A stretch of 64,000 bases of DNA from positions 1,732,512-1,796,511 of the forward strand of contig NZ_CM001773.1 in the NCBI RefSeq assembly GCF_000314895.2. Direction: 5' to 3'. This document shows positions 44,788-54,023 of this stretch, piece by piece (within the stretch, counting starts at the first letter, position 1; each line of letters starts with the position of its first letter). The stretch comes from Providencia sneebia DSM 19967 (GTDB taxonomy: Bacteria; Pseudomonadota; Gammaproteobacteria; Enterobacterales; Enterobacteriaceae). The translations under genes and the position numbers were made by a program. Below the pieces are notes generated by a model. It worked only from the letters and a program-made list of their open reading frames with translations, had not been told where the DNA came from and searched no databases.

Positions 44788-45696
44788 TTATTCTGGTTGC
44801 TGTTTTTTTAAATATTCACACATATGTTGGAAACAGGTTTCGATTAATGCAGAGCGGGGTTCTTCTCGTCTAATTAATAAGCCTAACGAGCCATTCACTG
44901 TGGCATCATCTATCGGGATAATATCAATATTCTTGTTCATCTTTTCAATTCCTTTTGTTAATGGAATAATTGATGCACAATATGCAAGATTAACGGCTTG
45001 AATTAAATGTAGAGTTGATTCGCTTTCAATAATAATTGATGGTTTAAGGTTATATCGTTGAAATGTGAGATCAACTGATTGGCGAAAATGATTTGCTTGT
45101 GTTAATAATGCTAAAGGCAAGTTAGAAACGGTTTCCCAAGAAACGCTTTTTCCCTTAGGAGTAAATTGTTGCTTATTATATAACAAGCCTAGTTTGGTTT
45201 TTTGTAATGGATAAATTTCATGTTGTTGTTTATTTGCATTATCTAAATAACAAATACCAATATCTAAACTATTATTATTAATTTCATCGATAATTTTTTC
45301 GCTACCACTTGAACTAATATGGAATCTTACCTCTGGTAATAGATTTGATAAATATTGTAACATGGAAATTGGCTGAATATTGTTAAGTGGTACAATACCA
45401 ATACGTAATAAGCCAAATAATTGTTGACGGAAATTAGCAGCTTCGGCTTGTAAACCATCATAAGCCGCTTGCATTGTCTTAGCCCACTTTAATATTTTTT
45501 CCCCTTCTTCAGTAAAACCTTCAAAACGTGAGCTACGCTTAATTAAAATAACATCGAGCTCTCTTTCAAGATTACGCAATCTCATAGAAAGAGTCGGTTG
45601 TGTTACATGGCATATTTCGGCTGCTTGACCAAAGTGTTGTGTTTTATCTAATGCAATCAAATATTGCAGTTGTTTAATATCAATAACCCACCTCAA
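44788..45696 (-). CDS. LysR-family transcriptional regulator
   Basis: 302 aa with an N-terminal winged helix (FGQAAEICHVTQPTLSMRLR) and a LysR substrate-binding domain. Convergent with the YdeP-like gene. Start uncertain: the TTG at 45696 overlaps the GAGGTGG that looks like the ribosome binding site, and the family start IDIKQLQYL begins at an ATT four codons later. Ligand unknown. Confidence 0.88.
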   Translation of the reverse strand: MRWVIDIKQLQYLIALDKTQHFGQAAEICHVTQPTLSMRLRNLERELDVILIKRSSRFEGFTEEGEKILKWAKTMQAAYDGLQAEAANFRQQLFGLLRIGIVPLNNIQPISMLQYLSNLLPEVRFHISSSGSEKIIDEINNNSLDIGICYLDNANKQQHEIYPLQKTKLGLLYNKQQFTPKGKSVSWETVSNLPLALLTQANHFRQSVDLTFQRYNLKPSIIIESESTLHLIQAVNLAYCASIIPLTKGIEKMNKNIDIIPIDDATVNGSLGLLIRREEPRSALIETCFQHMCEYLKKQQPE

Positions 45697-45891
45697 TAGC
45701 GAAATATAATAAATAATGTAACGTTAGGTAAAACTAAACATTCCCAGTATACCATTTAATGACATTCCGACAATTGTTACACAGACAACTTGCAAGAAAT
45801 AAGTATATTTATAATTTAAGATAAATGATCAGGCCAATCCACATGGCTTAATGCAAGAAGATAATAATCATTAATTACTCAATAAAAGTAT

Positions 45892-45927
45892 CCCGCAATT
45901 CAATATATGATTTATATGAGTTGCGGG
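45892..45927 (-). terminator. Terminator of dps-like gene
   Basis: CCCGCAA / TTGCGGG stem with a 22-base AT loop; on the minus strand it is followed by TACTTTT. Located just after the stop of the Dps gene. Confidence 0.65.
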
Positions 45928-45940
45928 ATTAAGCTAATTA

Positions 45941-46465
45941 TTAATGACCTGAAGTTTTAGCATCACGGCTAGCTTCAAAGAGGAACCAAACTCTACGCTC
46001 AGTTTCATCCAGCCAATTTTCGATTAAGCTAGTGGTAGAATGATCGCCAAATTTAGATGTTAATTCATGTGCTTCTCTGAATTCAGCGGCTAATTGTTTA
46101 TTATCTTCAGCGAGTTCGGCGAGCATATCAAGAGGCTCAACATATTCTGCATTGTTATCACTAATTCTTTGTTTTTTTGATATTTCGCTAATAGATTTTA
46201 GTGTTAAGCCACCGATTTTACGTACGCGCTCCGCAATTGGATCTGTCATAGCAAACAATTGATCGCTTTGTTCATCAAGTAGCAAATGATAATCCCTAAA
46301 GTGCGGACCACTCATGTGCCAATGAAAATTTTTAGTCTTCAAATAAAGAGCAAAAATATCAGCGAGTATTGTATTCATGGCTGCGCTAATGTCTTTTGTT
46401 GCTTCAGCAGGGAGATCTGTAGGTGTTTTCAAAGGTCTAACTTGTAATTCTTTAGCTTTACTCAT
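45941..46465 (-). CDS. dps: Dps-family ferritin-like DNA protection protein
   Basis: 174 aa. Four-helix ferritin-like fold with the Dps ferroxidase motif KNFHWHMSGPHFRDYHLLLD and EQSDQLF, where His, Asp and Glu bind iron at the dimer interface. It oxidises Fe2+ with H2O2 and can coat DNA. It differs from E. coli Dps in length and sequence, so it may be a second Dps-type protein. Monocistronic, with a terminator and a good AGGAGT before the ATG. Confidence 0.9.
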   Translation of the reverse strand: MSKAKELQVRPLKTPTDLPAEATKDISAAMNTILADIFALYLKTKNFHWHMSGPHFRDYHLLLDEQSDQLFAMTDPIAERVRKIGGLTLKSISEISKKQRISDNNAEYVEPLDMLAELAEDNKQLAAEFREAHELTSKFGDHSTTSLIENWLDETERRVWFLFEASRDAKTSGH

Positions 46466-46964
46466 TGTATACTCCTAACAATTTAACCTTGAACAGATAG
46501 ACATTTTCTATCGTTGTATTAAGTATAGAACTTTATGTGCGCATGTATAGGAATATGATGAACCATTGTTTTAAATAAAGCATTTTTAAATAAAATAGTG
46601 TTATTTTACTCATGATATGTATTAACTAGGTTATAACTCTAAAAATATTATATATTTTTCTCCATATTATGAATAAAGATATATTTAGAATTAGAATATG
46701 ATAATTAATATTCACGATAATTTATATGTTTTTCAAATAAATATATATTTGCTAGTAAGACTAATTTTCGCATACATCAGGCTGGAAATTATTTGTTGAT
46801 GTAACGTGAATGAAATTATATTGTTCATTAAAATAGCATTATCTGTTTATTAAAAATACGAGAAGTGTTAATTTCAGTATGATAATGAAAATAATTATTA
46901 TTATCAGTGAGTTGGCGTGAAAAATAAAGTTGTTTTTCTATTTCATTATTGCTATCTTGCGTGC

Positions 46965-47125
46965 CGCAGAAATGGGGAGTAGCTTGCTTAATAGCGTTAA
47001 TTAGTTATTAAGATTTCGTGTCAACATACTTGAACATTCTTTGTTCATGGCACGAATGCCGAATCGGTTAGCAAGACCATAAACATATTATTCGCCTGTG
47101 TGTTGGGGGGCGAATTGTGTGTCTA
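46965..47125 (+). promoter_or_regulatory. yybP-ykoY-type manganese riboswitch of mntP
   Basis: The leader of mntP contains GGGGAGTAG (46974-46982), the 5' hallmark of the yybP-ykoY motif, and later TGCCGAATCGGTTAGCAAGA, which fits the 3' part as remembered from E. coli mntP. A hairpin (TTCGCC / GGGCGAA, 47091-47114) follows and may be the expression platform. In E. coli the aptamer binds Mn2+ and raises mntP expression. The rest of 46466-46964 is AT-rich and shows nothing else. Confidence 0.75.
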
Positions 47126-47152
47126 TGGAAATGCCCGACTGAGATTTTCGTT

Positions 47153-47713
47153 ATGAGCTTTTATGCCCTGTTTATCCTCGCATTTGCCTTATCAATGGAT
47201 TCTTTTGCAGTTGCTGTGTGTAAAGGATCCACACTTCATAAACCATCTTATAAAGAAGCTTTAAGAACTGGTGTTGTTTTTGGTTTTATTGAAGCATTAA
47301 TGCCATTAACGGGTTGGATTATTGGTATTGGTGCAAGTCATTTTGTTATGCAATGGAATCATTGGATAGCTTTTGGTCTTCTATTTATTTTAGGTGGCCA
47401 TATGATTTATCAAAGTTTAGTCGTAAAAGAAGATGTTTTAGAAGAGAAAAAGAATAAACATAGTTATTTAAATCTTATTATAACTTCAATTGCAACGAGT
47501 ATTGATGCAATGGCGGTTGGGCTAGGACTCGCATTCCTTGAAGTCAATATAGTTCATGCAATCTTTATTATAGGATTAACAACTATGGGAATGGCAACTA
47601 TTGGTGTTATGGCAGGTAAGCATGTTAGCACTATTCTAGGTAAGAAAACTGAATTAATTGCAGGTTTAATATTGATCAGTATTGGTGTATTTATTTTATT
47701 AGAAAATATCTAA
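47153..47713 (+). CDS. mntP: Manganese efflux pump MntP
   Basis: 186 aa, six membrane helices, E. coli MntP (188 aa) homologue. The motif LSMDSFAVAVCKG near the N-terminus and SIDAMAVGLGLAFLEVN in the second half carry the conserved Asp pair of the inverted-repeat fold. The ATG at 47153 aligns with the E. coli start; an in-frame ATG upstream lies inside the riboswitch leader. Exports Mn2+, expected control by the leader riboswitch and MntR. Confidence 0.92.
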   Translation: MSFYALFILAFALSMDSFAVAVCKGSTLHKPSYKEALRTGVVFGFIEALMPLTGWIIGIGASHFVMQWNHWIAFGLLFILGGHMIYQSLVVKEDVLEEKKNKHSYLNLIITSIATSIDAMAVGLGLAFLEVNIVHAIFIIGLTTMGMATIGVMAGKHVSTILGKKTELIAGLILISIGVFILLENI

Positions 47714-47760
47714 TTTAGATGAAAATTATTAAAGCCTAGTATAAACATAATAAACTTAGA

Positions 47761-47797
47761 AATGATAAAGAGTAAATTTTATTTATTCTTTATCATT
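47761..47797 (+). terminator. Terminator after mntP
   Basis: AATGATAAAGAGTAAAT / ATTTATTCTTTATCATT stem with a TTT loop, AT-rich. 47714-48066 holds nothing else that I can identify. Confidence 0.55.
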
Positions 47798-48066
47798 AAT
47801 ATAAAGTGTATGACTAATCTTTTTTTGATGATAGTAATTCTAAATTTGATAGCTAATAGGTAATTATATTTAGTGTACTATATTTCAATAGTATATATGC
47901 CTAAATTTTGTTTGTTATTTATGCTAGGAGCATAAATAAGTCTAAATATTTAAGATATTCTACAAATAAATTGTAATAATAATAGTGACTTGTTGATAAT
48001 CTAGAATAAATGTACACTTCGAACCCAATTGATTGTCATTTTTATCTTCATTGGATCTTAATAAAC

Positions 48067-48744
48067 ATGAAAAAGTTGCTAGCTACATTGGTCGGTTTTA
48101 GTCTTTTATCAGGCTGTGCTGTTACTGAATATAATTATATTCCTGATTCTCACAAAATAAGTGAGCCTAAAGTTGGAAGTGTCAACCAAGTTGGAATTGG
48201 CGAGCCTTTAGTAAGGTCAGGAAATATGAGTGAAATTGACGGAATAAAAGTCCTTAATACAGTACAAATTGACCTTGCCTATAAAGTGACGCCAGGCGTG
48301 TTTAAAAAAGTTGGTTCTAGTGATAAAGGTGATTTCTATATGCCAACAAACACAATTGATTCTGGTTCCGTTATTGTCGAAGTAATAGGGCAGCCTTGGG
48401 AGTCCCTGTTAGTAAAAAAAGAAACAAACGAATTATGTGTTGTAACTGAATTTAATGTCTTTATTTGTGATAGCGGAGCACAACTTGAAAGAATTAAATT
48501 GAGTAATACAGATGGAAATTCTTTTGAGCAAGCTTTGATCTTTAACGGAAAAGAAGGTCAGAATATTAACGTCAGCTATAGAAAACTTGGCTCTAATGTT
48601 CAACAGCAAGGATTTGGTAATACGATCCAATATAACTTATCTGAAAGCGATATTATTGCTTATAAAGGCGTAAAACTAAAAGTTCTTGATAGTCGTCATG
48701 AATCAATAAAATATGAAGTATTGAGTAATTTTTCTGATAATTAA
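48067..48744 (+). CDS. Lipoprotein, unknown (225 aa)
   Basis: Signal peptide MKKLLATLVGFSLLSGC, lipobox LSGC. The mature part has repeated beta-strand patterns and no known domain. The ATG at 48067 is preferred because it begins the signal peptide; in-frame codons further up would add 19 non-signal residues. It is a single gene with its own terminator. Confidence 0.7.
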   Translation: MKKLLATLVGFSLLSGCAVTEYNYIPDSHKISEPKVGSVNQVGIGEPLVRSGNMSEIDGIKVLNTVQIDLAYKVTPGVFKKVGSSDKGDFYMPTNTIDSGSVIVEVIGQPWESLLVKKETNELCVVTEFNVFICDSGAQLERIKLSNTDGNSFEQALIFNGKEGQNINVSYRKLGSNVQQQGFGNTIQYNLSESDIIAYKGVKLKVLDSRHESIKYEVLSNFSDN

Positions 48745-48747
48745 AGC

Positions 48748-48788
48748 GAGAGTTCGTACTATTCAGTACTGAGTGCTCGGTTTTTTTA
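48748..48788 (+). terminator. Terminator after the lipoprotein gene
   Basis: CGAG..GTACT / AGTAC..GCTCGG stem followed by T7. The region to 49045 contains no recognised element. Confidence 0.75.
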
Positions 48789-49045
48789 AGCAATAATTTT
48801 TCCATTATTTATTACAACAATTGGCCGGTAAATTGCGCCAATTGTTGTATTCTTTGCCATTTTTAGCTGGTGGATGTGGTATATTTACTGACCTAAACAC
48901 AATATATTAATGTTGATACTAAAAAGACTTAATCTGTAGTTCTATTAATAATAATAAATATCAATGAATTTCATTATAGAACAGTATTATAATTGTATGA
49001 TATTGATAAATTTTCAAAAAATATAACCGGAAGAGAGCAAATTAT

Positions 49046-49975
49046 ATGAAATATCAAGATGTAACAAAAACGCCAGGTGAAAGTTCTTATTTCCTCGTTT
49101 TTAATCTCGTGGATGTAGATAAAAATCGGGATGGATTGATTGATTTTTTTAATAATTTATCTGGTATTATCCGTAGCATGAGAACACGTTTTCCTGCTTT
49201 GGAAACGAGCTGTGTCATGGGATTTGGCGCCAATGCTTGGAGTAAACTTTTCCCTCATTTAAATAAGCCAAAAGAGCTAGCGACTTTTGAAGAAATAAAA
49301 GGTAGTAAATTTACAGCCGTTTCAACTCCAGGTGATCTCTTTTTCCATATTCGCGCTTTAAATATGTCATGCTGCTATGAATTTGGTTCTATTATTAGCC
49401 AAAAGCTTGAAGGTATGGTGACCCATGTTGATGAAGTGCATGGTTTCCGCTATATGGATGGAAGATCAATTATTGGTTTTGTTGATGGAACAGAAAATCC
49501 TGAAATGGAAGATGAGCGTGTTGCTTATGCAGTAATTGGTGATGAAGATCCTGAATTTACAGGTGGGAGTTATGCATTTGCGCAGAAATATCTTCATGAC
49601 ATCAATGCTTGGCAGAGTTTAACAGTTGAAGAACAAGACAAAGTTATCGGGCGCCATAAATTTAATGATGTAGAACTCACTGACGAGCAAAAATTACCGG
49701 GATCGCATAATGTAGTGACAAATATTCAAGATGAAAATGGTGATGATCTTAAAATCGTTCGAGCTAACATGCCATTTTCGAATCCATCTAAAAATGAATA
49801 TGGAACGTATTTTATTGGTTATGCGAGATATTTTTCTACAACGCGTCGAATGCTTGAAAATATGTTTCGTGGTACAGAAAATGGTGCAACTGATGAATTA
49901 TTAAGATTTAGTACAGCTGTTACTGGAACACTATTCTTTATTCCATCTCCTACTTTTTTAGATGATGTTGAATAA
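49046..49975 (+). CDS. yfeX: Dyp-type heme peroxidase YfeX
   Basis: 309 aa (E. coli 299). The signature GFVDGTENP with the distal Asp is present, and the proximal His lies in VIGRHKFNDVEL; Arg and Phe of the heme pocket lie in NEYGTYFIGYARYF. Cytosolic porphyrinogen/heme peroxidase. No encapsulin or partner gene is nearby. Confidence 0.93.
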   Translation: MKYQDVTKTPGESSYFLVFNLVDVDKNRDGLIDFFNNLSGIIRSMRTRFPALETSCVMGFGANAWSKLFPHLNKPKELATFEEIKGSKFTAVSTPGDLFFHIRALNMSCCYEFGSIISQKLEGMVTHVDEVHGFRYMDGRSIIGFVDGTENPEMEDERVAYAVIGDEDPEFTGGSYAFAQKYLHDINAWQSLTVEEQDKVIGRHKFNDVELTDEQKLPGSHNVVTNIQDENGDDLKIVRANMPFSNPSKNEYGTYFIGYARYFSTTRRMLENMFRGTENGATDELLRFSTAVTGTLFFIPSPTFLDDVE

Positions 49976-50005
49976 ACATATTTATCTAAAATTATGATAA
50001 TTTTT

Positions 50006-50035
50006 ATATCGGGGTTATTAACATAACCTCGATAT
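50006..50035. terminator. Bidirectional terminator between yfeX and yneE-like gene
   Basis: ATATCGGGGTTAT / ATAACCTCGATAT stem with loop TAAC (one G-T pair), T-rich on one side and A/T-rich on the other, lying between convergent genes. Confidence 0.75.
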
Positions 50036-50070
50036 TTATTTTAACTAAATAACTTTAGATATTAGAGTAA

Positions 50071-50988
50071 TTATAATAGATTAAAATATTTATTTGGTTT
50101 TAATGGCATAGGCAGAGGATGAATATCCATCATTTCTAATGCATTTCTTTCTATAGTATTGCAGATTGCATTTAAAGGTAGATCATTTGCGGATATACCG
50201 AATGGATCTTCAAGTTCTTCTGCTAATGCATCCCAAGCTAGGAAAGTATAAGAGATAAAGACCGAAACAAATGGGGTCATATAATGGAGATCACTGACTA
50301 AAGCAAAAGGTAATAGTGTGCAGAAAAGATAAACTGTTCTTTGGAGAATTAGGGTATACGCAAAGGGAATAGGTGTATTTGATATACGTTCACAGCCACC
50401 TAAAACATCAGATAATAAATTTAATTCTTTATTCATTGATTGAAAAATAACATCACTGATAATATTTTTATCGCGTAATTCTCCTATCTTGAAACCAAGA
50501 TGTAATAAAATTCTATTGGTTGGAAATGGACTATTTATAACATCTTTTAGAATAGTTGTAGGTAATAATCGATAAAGATCAACCATTGGATTAGTTTTTC
50601 TTAATTGATGTTTTAAGCTCCATGAAAAAGCAATCGCTAGCTGACAAATTTCTTTTTGATAATTATTATCATTTGGAAGAATAACTTTAATATTACGTAA
50701 AATATTTCTTTGCTGGATAAGTAATGTTCCCCACAAGGTTCTTGCTTCGACTAACCGACTATAACTAGCATTGTTACGAAAACCTAAAAATATGGCTATT
50801 GCGATACCTAAGAGACTAAAGGGTGCTATAGTCAAATGAACACCTAATTGTTCATACCATTGGTAACAGAGTACAGCAATTATAGAAATAAAAATATTTA
50901 ATGATAATCTAAATGTTATTTTTGAGAGAACTGAACCATGCCAATCGAGTAATCTGAAAAACCAATGTTGAGAAGGGCGAATAACCAT
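50071..50988 (-). CDS. Bestrophin-family anion channel (YneE-like)
   Basis: 305 aa (E. coli YneE 304). Family motifs are FRNNASYSRLVEARTLWGTL near residue 70 and the C-terminal EELEDPFGISANDLPL. About four membrane helices, inner membrane, pentameric channel in characterised members. Function in enterobacteria is not settled. The 415 bases beyond the start (50989-51404) contain no gene. Confidence 0.9.
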   Translation of the reverse strand: MVIRPSQHWFFRLLDWHGSVLSKITFRLSLNIFISIIAVLCYQWYEQLGVHLTIAPFSLLGIAIAIFLGFRNNASYSRLVEARTLWGTLLIQQRNILRNIKVILPNDNNYQKEICQLAIAFSWSLKHQLRKTNPMVDLYRLLPTTILKDVINSPFPTNRILLHLGFKIGELRDKNIISDVIFQSMNKELNLLSDVLGGCERISNTPIPFAYTLILQRTVYLFCTLLPFALVSDLHYMTPFVSVFISYTFLAWDALAEELEDPFGISANDLPLNAICNTIERNALEMMDIHPLPMPLKPNKYFNLL

Positions 50989-51353
50989 ATTATCTAATTA
51001 CGTGAATTTTAATAAAGTAGATAAATATATCATGCAATAAAAAAGTTAGCAATGTCACATTTCGATTAATTCCTCTTATAAAAATACTAATTTATTATCA
51101 TATAAACAAAACTGATTTATCCTCATCTATGAAACTTATCTAAATTAAATATATTGGGCAACTTAATAATAAATATGTATTAATAACTCTATTTTACAAT
51201 AAATTATAATTTTGATTATCGGAATGAAAAATTATGATTATATTGATAGATTATTTTTACGACATTAACGGTGCAAAATGTGAGTGGATTAATGAAGATA
51301 GAATACTATTATTTATATAAACAGTCATTAAATCTTGACTACTTTAAATATAA

Positions 51354-51391
51354 AGCACCTCAGCATGAATATAAGCGAATAACTGAAGTGC
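51354..51391 (-). terminator. Hairpin downstream of the recombinase gene
   Basis: GCACCTCAG / CTGAAGTGC with a 17-base loop, just after the recombinase stop. It fits a minus-strand terminator but no strong T run is seen. Confidence 0.4.
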
Positions 51392-51404
51392 ATAAATATT
51401 CTTA

Positions 51405-51956
51405 TTAATCCCAAATGCCATTAAACCGTTTTTCGTTGCTTGCAGTATAAAGTACGGTGTGGGCAATATTGCGGTGACCTAAATAATCTTGAATTAATCG
51501 AGTATCTCGACCTAAATCTGCAAGTGCATAACCACAAGCATGGCGTAGCATATGGGGATGAATTTTGATAGTTAAATTCGCTTCTTGTCCATATTTTGTT
51601 ATCAAGCGAAAAATTTGACTACGTGAGAGTGGTTGATTTTTTTGAGATAAAAATACCCATTTATTTTCTTCAGAAGCTATTTGTTCACGTATTTTTAACC
51701 ATTTAACTAAAGCATTATATTCCTCAGGCACAAGCGGTTGTACAGTGGAAAGACCTGATTTTAATCGTTTGACATAAATCGTTTTTTGTTTAATATCAAT
51801 ATCGTCAAGAGATAATAAGCGTAATTCGCTGACTCGAAACCCATGCAAAAAACCCATAAGAAATAAATAATAATCTCTTTCGGGATATTTGCCTTCTTGA
51901 GCGGCTTGAAGTAAAGATTCAACTTCAGTTTGTGTCATGAAACTTCTTTTTTTCAT
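51405..51956 (-). CDS. FimB/FimE/MrpI-type tyrosine recombinase
   Basis: 183 aa, the short catalytic-domain-only form used to invert fimbrial promoter elements. Catalytic residues are Arg in GFRVSELRLL, His-x-x-Arg in HPHMLRHACG, His in YLGHRNIAHT and Tyr in TVLYTASN. Adjacent DNA shows TTGGGGCTA (52064-52072), close to the 9-bp fim inverted-repeat word TTGGGGCCA, but I did not find its inverted partner and there is no fimbrial gene in the window. Target switch unknown. Confidence 0.9.
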   Translation of the reverse strand: MKKRSFMTQTEVESLLQAAQEGKYPERDYYLFLMGFLHGFRVSELRLLSLDDIDIKQKTIYVKRLKSGLSTVQPLVPEEYNALVKWLKIREQIASEENKWVFLSQKNQPLSRSQIFRLITKYGQEANLTIKIHPHMLRHACGYALADLGRDTRLIQDYLGHRNIAHTVLYTASNEKRFNGIWD

Positions 51957-52270
51957 CTTTTACCCTTAATGATATACTTTAATTGTAATTGGTAGCCTGT
52001 TTTATAACCAAGATTAGTTTTAATTGAGATTTAACCCTAAAATTTCTAGTCTAATTTTGATTTTTGGGGCTATTAAACTAAATAGAAGCTAATAAATACA
52101 GCTATATAACAAATAATTTTTCATTTACTAAAAGTAAATTTTTTTTGTTTTTTTTAAATAGTTATAATATAGTTTTGCTTAAGCCAGTCTTAATACTATC
52201 TGTTGTATTTACTCATTATACGTAATTTTAATGGGGATTTCCCCTTAAATTTAATAAATAAAAATTAATG

Positions 52271-52289
52271 GTTGATGATTATCATAATT
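52271..52289. promoter_or_regulatory. Fur-box candidate in the long intergenic region
   Basis: GTTGATGATTATCATAATT matches the 19-bp Fur consensus at 14 positions. No gene starts within 700 bases on the plus strand. The region 51957-53013 is otherwise AT-rich and gene-free apart from hairpins listed here. Confidence 0.35.
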
Positions 52290-52661
52290 GTACAAATATT
52301 CTGAGTATAATCACTTGCCGTGCTAAAAAAACTTAAAATTTAACGACCTAACTATCAAAAATGATCGATAACTTGATTGACTCATGATTGGAGTAAGTGG
52401 AGGGTTTTATTTTTAAAAGAGAAAAAATTGTTGTTTTTTCATATAGCTAATTGTTTTATAATTTTTTATGTTTTTTGATATTTTGTTATTATTTGCTTAT
52501 GATTTATTGTTATATCAAAGAAAATAAATATATAAAGAATTGCCTTACTCACTGATATCATTTTTCAAATGAGGAGAAATTCTTTGCTTAACTAACTGGT
52601 ATGCACCTGAGTATTATCTTAGTTGCAATTGAAAAGTTGCGTTTATAGTGGATCGCGAGGC

Positions 52662-52720
52662 AATTATTCATCGCAGATTGTCTGCATATTGCTGTAACTT
52701 GCTAAGTTAGATGAATAATT
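52662..52720 (+). other. Predicted three-way-junction structured element
   Basis: Outer stem AATTATTCATC (52662-52672) / GATGAATAATT (52710-52720), 11 bp perfect. Inside it are GCAGA-TTG-TCTGC (52673-52685) directly after the outer strand and TAACTT-GCT-AAGTTA (52695-52709) directly before the closing strand. The form is that of a 59-nt folded RNA or cruciform. About 290 bases before the DUF2798 gene. No known family recognised. Confidence 0.5.
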
Positions 52721-52951
52721 AAACAATTTAGCAAAAACGATCGGAATAAAAATTATCTTAATATAAAGAAAGATTAAGTAAATTTAATAAAAGTATTATT
52801 TCAACGTAATAGTCATTAATAGTTTTACATTTCTAATGTTCATATTTAGATTTGTGATTTATTTAAAGTGATATTGACAATATGATAAATATCACTAAAA
52901 TTGTTTCTATCATAGTCTGGTAAGACTCGTAAGCGTTTACGTAAATCAACG

Positions 52952-52981
52952 CATATAACATTGTTTCGCAATAGTTATATG
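52952..52981 (+). promoter_or_regulatory. Inverted repeat before the DUF2798 gene
   Basis: CATATAAC (52952-52959) and GTTATATG (52974-52981), inside TTGTTTCGCAA-like symmetry, 33 bases before the start codon. Could be an operator or leader hairpin. Confidence 0.45.
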
Positions 52982-53013
52982 TTGTTGCGAACGTGTTATT
53001 CGGAGTCTTTATT

Positions 53014-53286
53014 ATGTCTTCCAAAAATAAAAATTATATTTTAGGTATTCCTAAACTTCCTATCAGAGCAATGATATTTCTTGTTCCTTTCTTTTTGTCT
53101 TTAGTGATGAGTGGAATTGTTTCCCTAATTAGTACGATTAGAGCATTAGGTTTTAGCTCCGAGATCTTATTTCCTTGGTCAAGTTCTTGGCTATTATCTT
53201 GGGTAATTGCATTTCCGACGGTATTTATTGTATTACCTTTAGCAAAGAGAATTTCTTTGTTTTTGGTGAAAAATGAAGTCTTATAA
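53014..53286 (+). CDS. DUF2798 family membrane protein (90 aa)
   Basis: Two membrane helices with the DUF2798 pattern: LVMSGIVSLISTIRALG in helix one and WLLSWVIAFPTVFIVLPLAK in helix two. The ATG at 53014 has CGGAG eight bases before; upstream in-frame ATG is inside the inverted-repeat leader. Function unknown. Confidence 0.85.
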   Translation: MSSKNKNYILGIPKLPIRAMIFLVPFFLSLVMSGIVSLISTIRALGFSSEILFPWSSSWLLSWVIAFPTVFIVLPLAKRISLFLVKNEVL

Positions 53287-53462
53287 TTATATTGATTGTA
53301 GCTCAATAGATAGATATAACATAAATATGTCATATGAAGACTTATAATTTTCTTTAATTATGACTTTTTATATTGAAGTTTTTTCAGTATAAAAAGTCTA
53401 AGTTTTCAGTTAATAATAGTCGTTCACCGTGAGTTATATTGATTTATACAAAGAGAAAAATA

Positions 53463-53921
53463 ATGAGTATTGAATCTGTTAAAGAATTTATTGCGTGCCA
53501 TGCACCTGATATAGAAGTTATTGAGACTGAGGGCATTACTGCAACTGTTGAACAAGCTGCTATTGTCCATAATGTAGAGCCTAATCAAATTGCAAAAACC
53601 TTATCACTCAAGGTAAAAAATACGGTAGTTCTTGTTGTTTGTGCAGGCGAAGCGCGACTTGATAATTTAAAAGTCAAGCAAGCTTTAGGTGGTAAGGCAA
53701 GAATGCTCAGGGCTGATGAGGTTGTTGAATTGACAGGACATCCTATTGGTGGCGTTTGTCCTTTTGGTCTTCCTACTGATTTACCTGTATATTGTGATAT
53801 ATCTCTTAAATTGTATCAGGAAGTTGTTCCTGCCGCAGGATCGGTAAATAGCGCATTAAGGATCTCACCACAACGTATGGTGGAATTAACACAAGCGACT
53901 TGGATTGATGTTTGCCAATAA
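53463..53921 (+). CDS. YbaK/EbsC-type aminoacyl-tRNA editing protein
   Basis: 152 aa from the ATG at 53463. The YbaK/ProX fold motifs are QIAKTLSLKV (catalytic Lys), GGKARMLRADEVVELTGHPI and GGVCPFGLP, so it probably deacylates mischarged tRNA. The specific substrate cannot be assigned: it is closer to the EbsC/YeaK-like branch than to YbaK proper, as judged by eye. Confidence 0.85.
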   Translation: MSIESVKEFIACHAPDIEVIETEGITATVEQAAIVHNVEPNQIAKTLSLKVKNTVVLVVCAGEARLDNLKVKQALGGKARMLRADEVVELTGHPIGGVCPFGLPTDLPVYCDISLKLYQEVVPAAGSVNSALRISPQRMVELTQATWIDVCQ

Positions 53922-54023
53922 TTGATGACTCTAGGCCTTGTGAGTTATTGATTGCACAAATTCTTAAGTGTTATTAGTTAGTGATGGGGAGGGAGAATGT
54001 TCTTCCTATTTTCCCCCATTGAA

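Noticed and set aside
52266..52440. RyhB-type small RNA after the Fur-like box
   Set aside because: No RyhB core word and no strong terminator were recognisable downstream.
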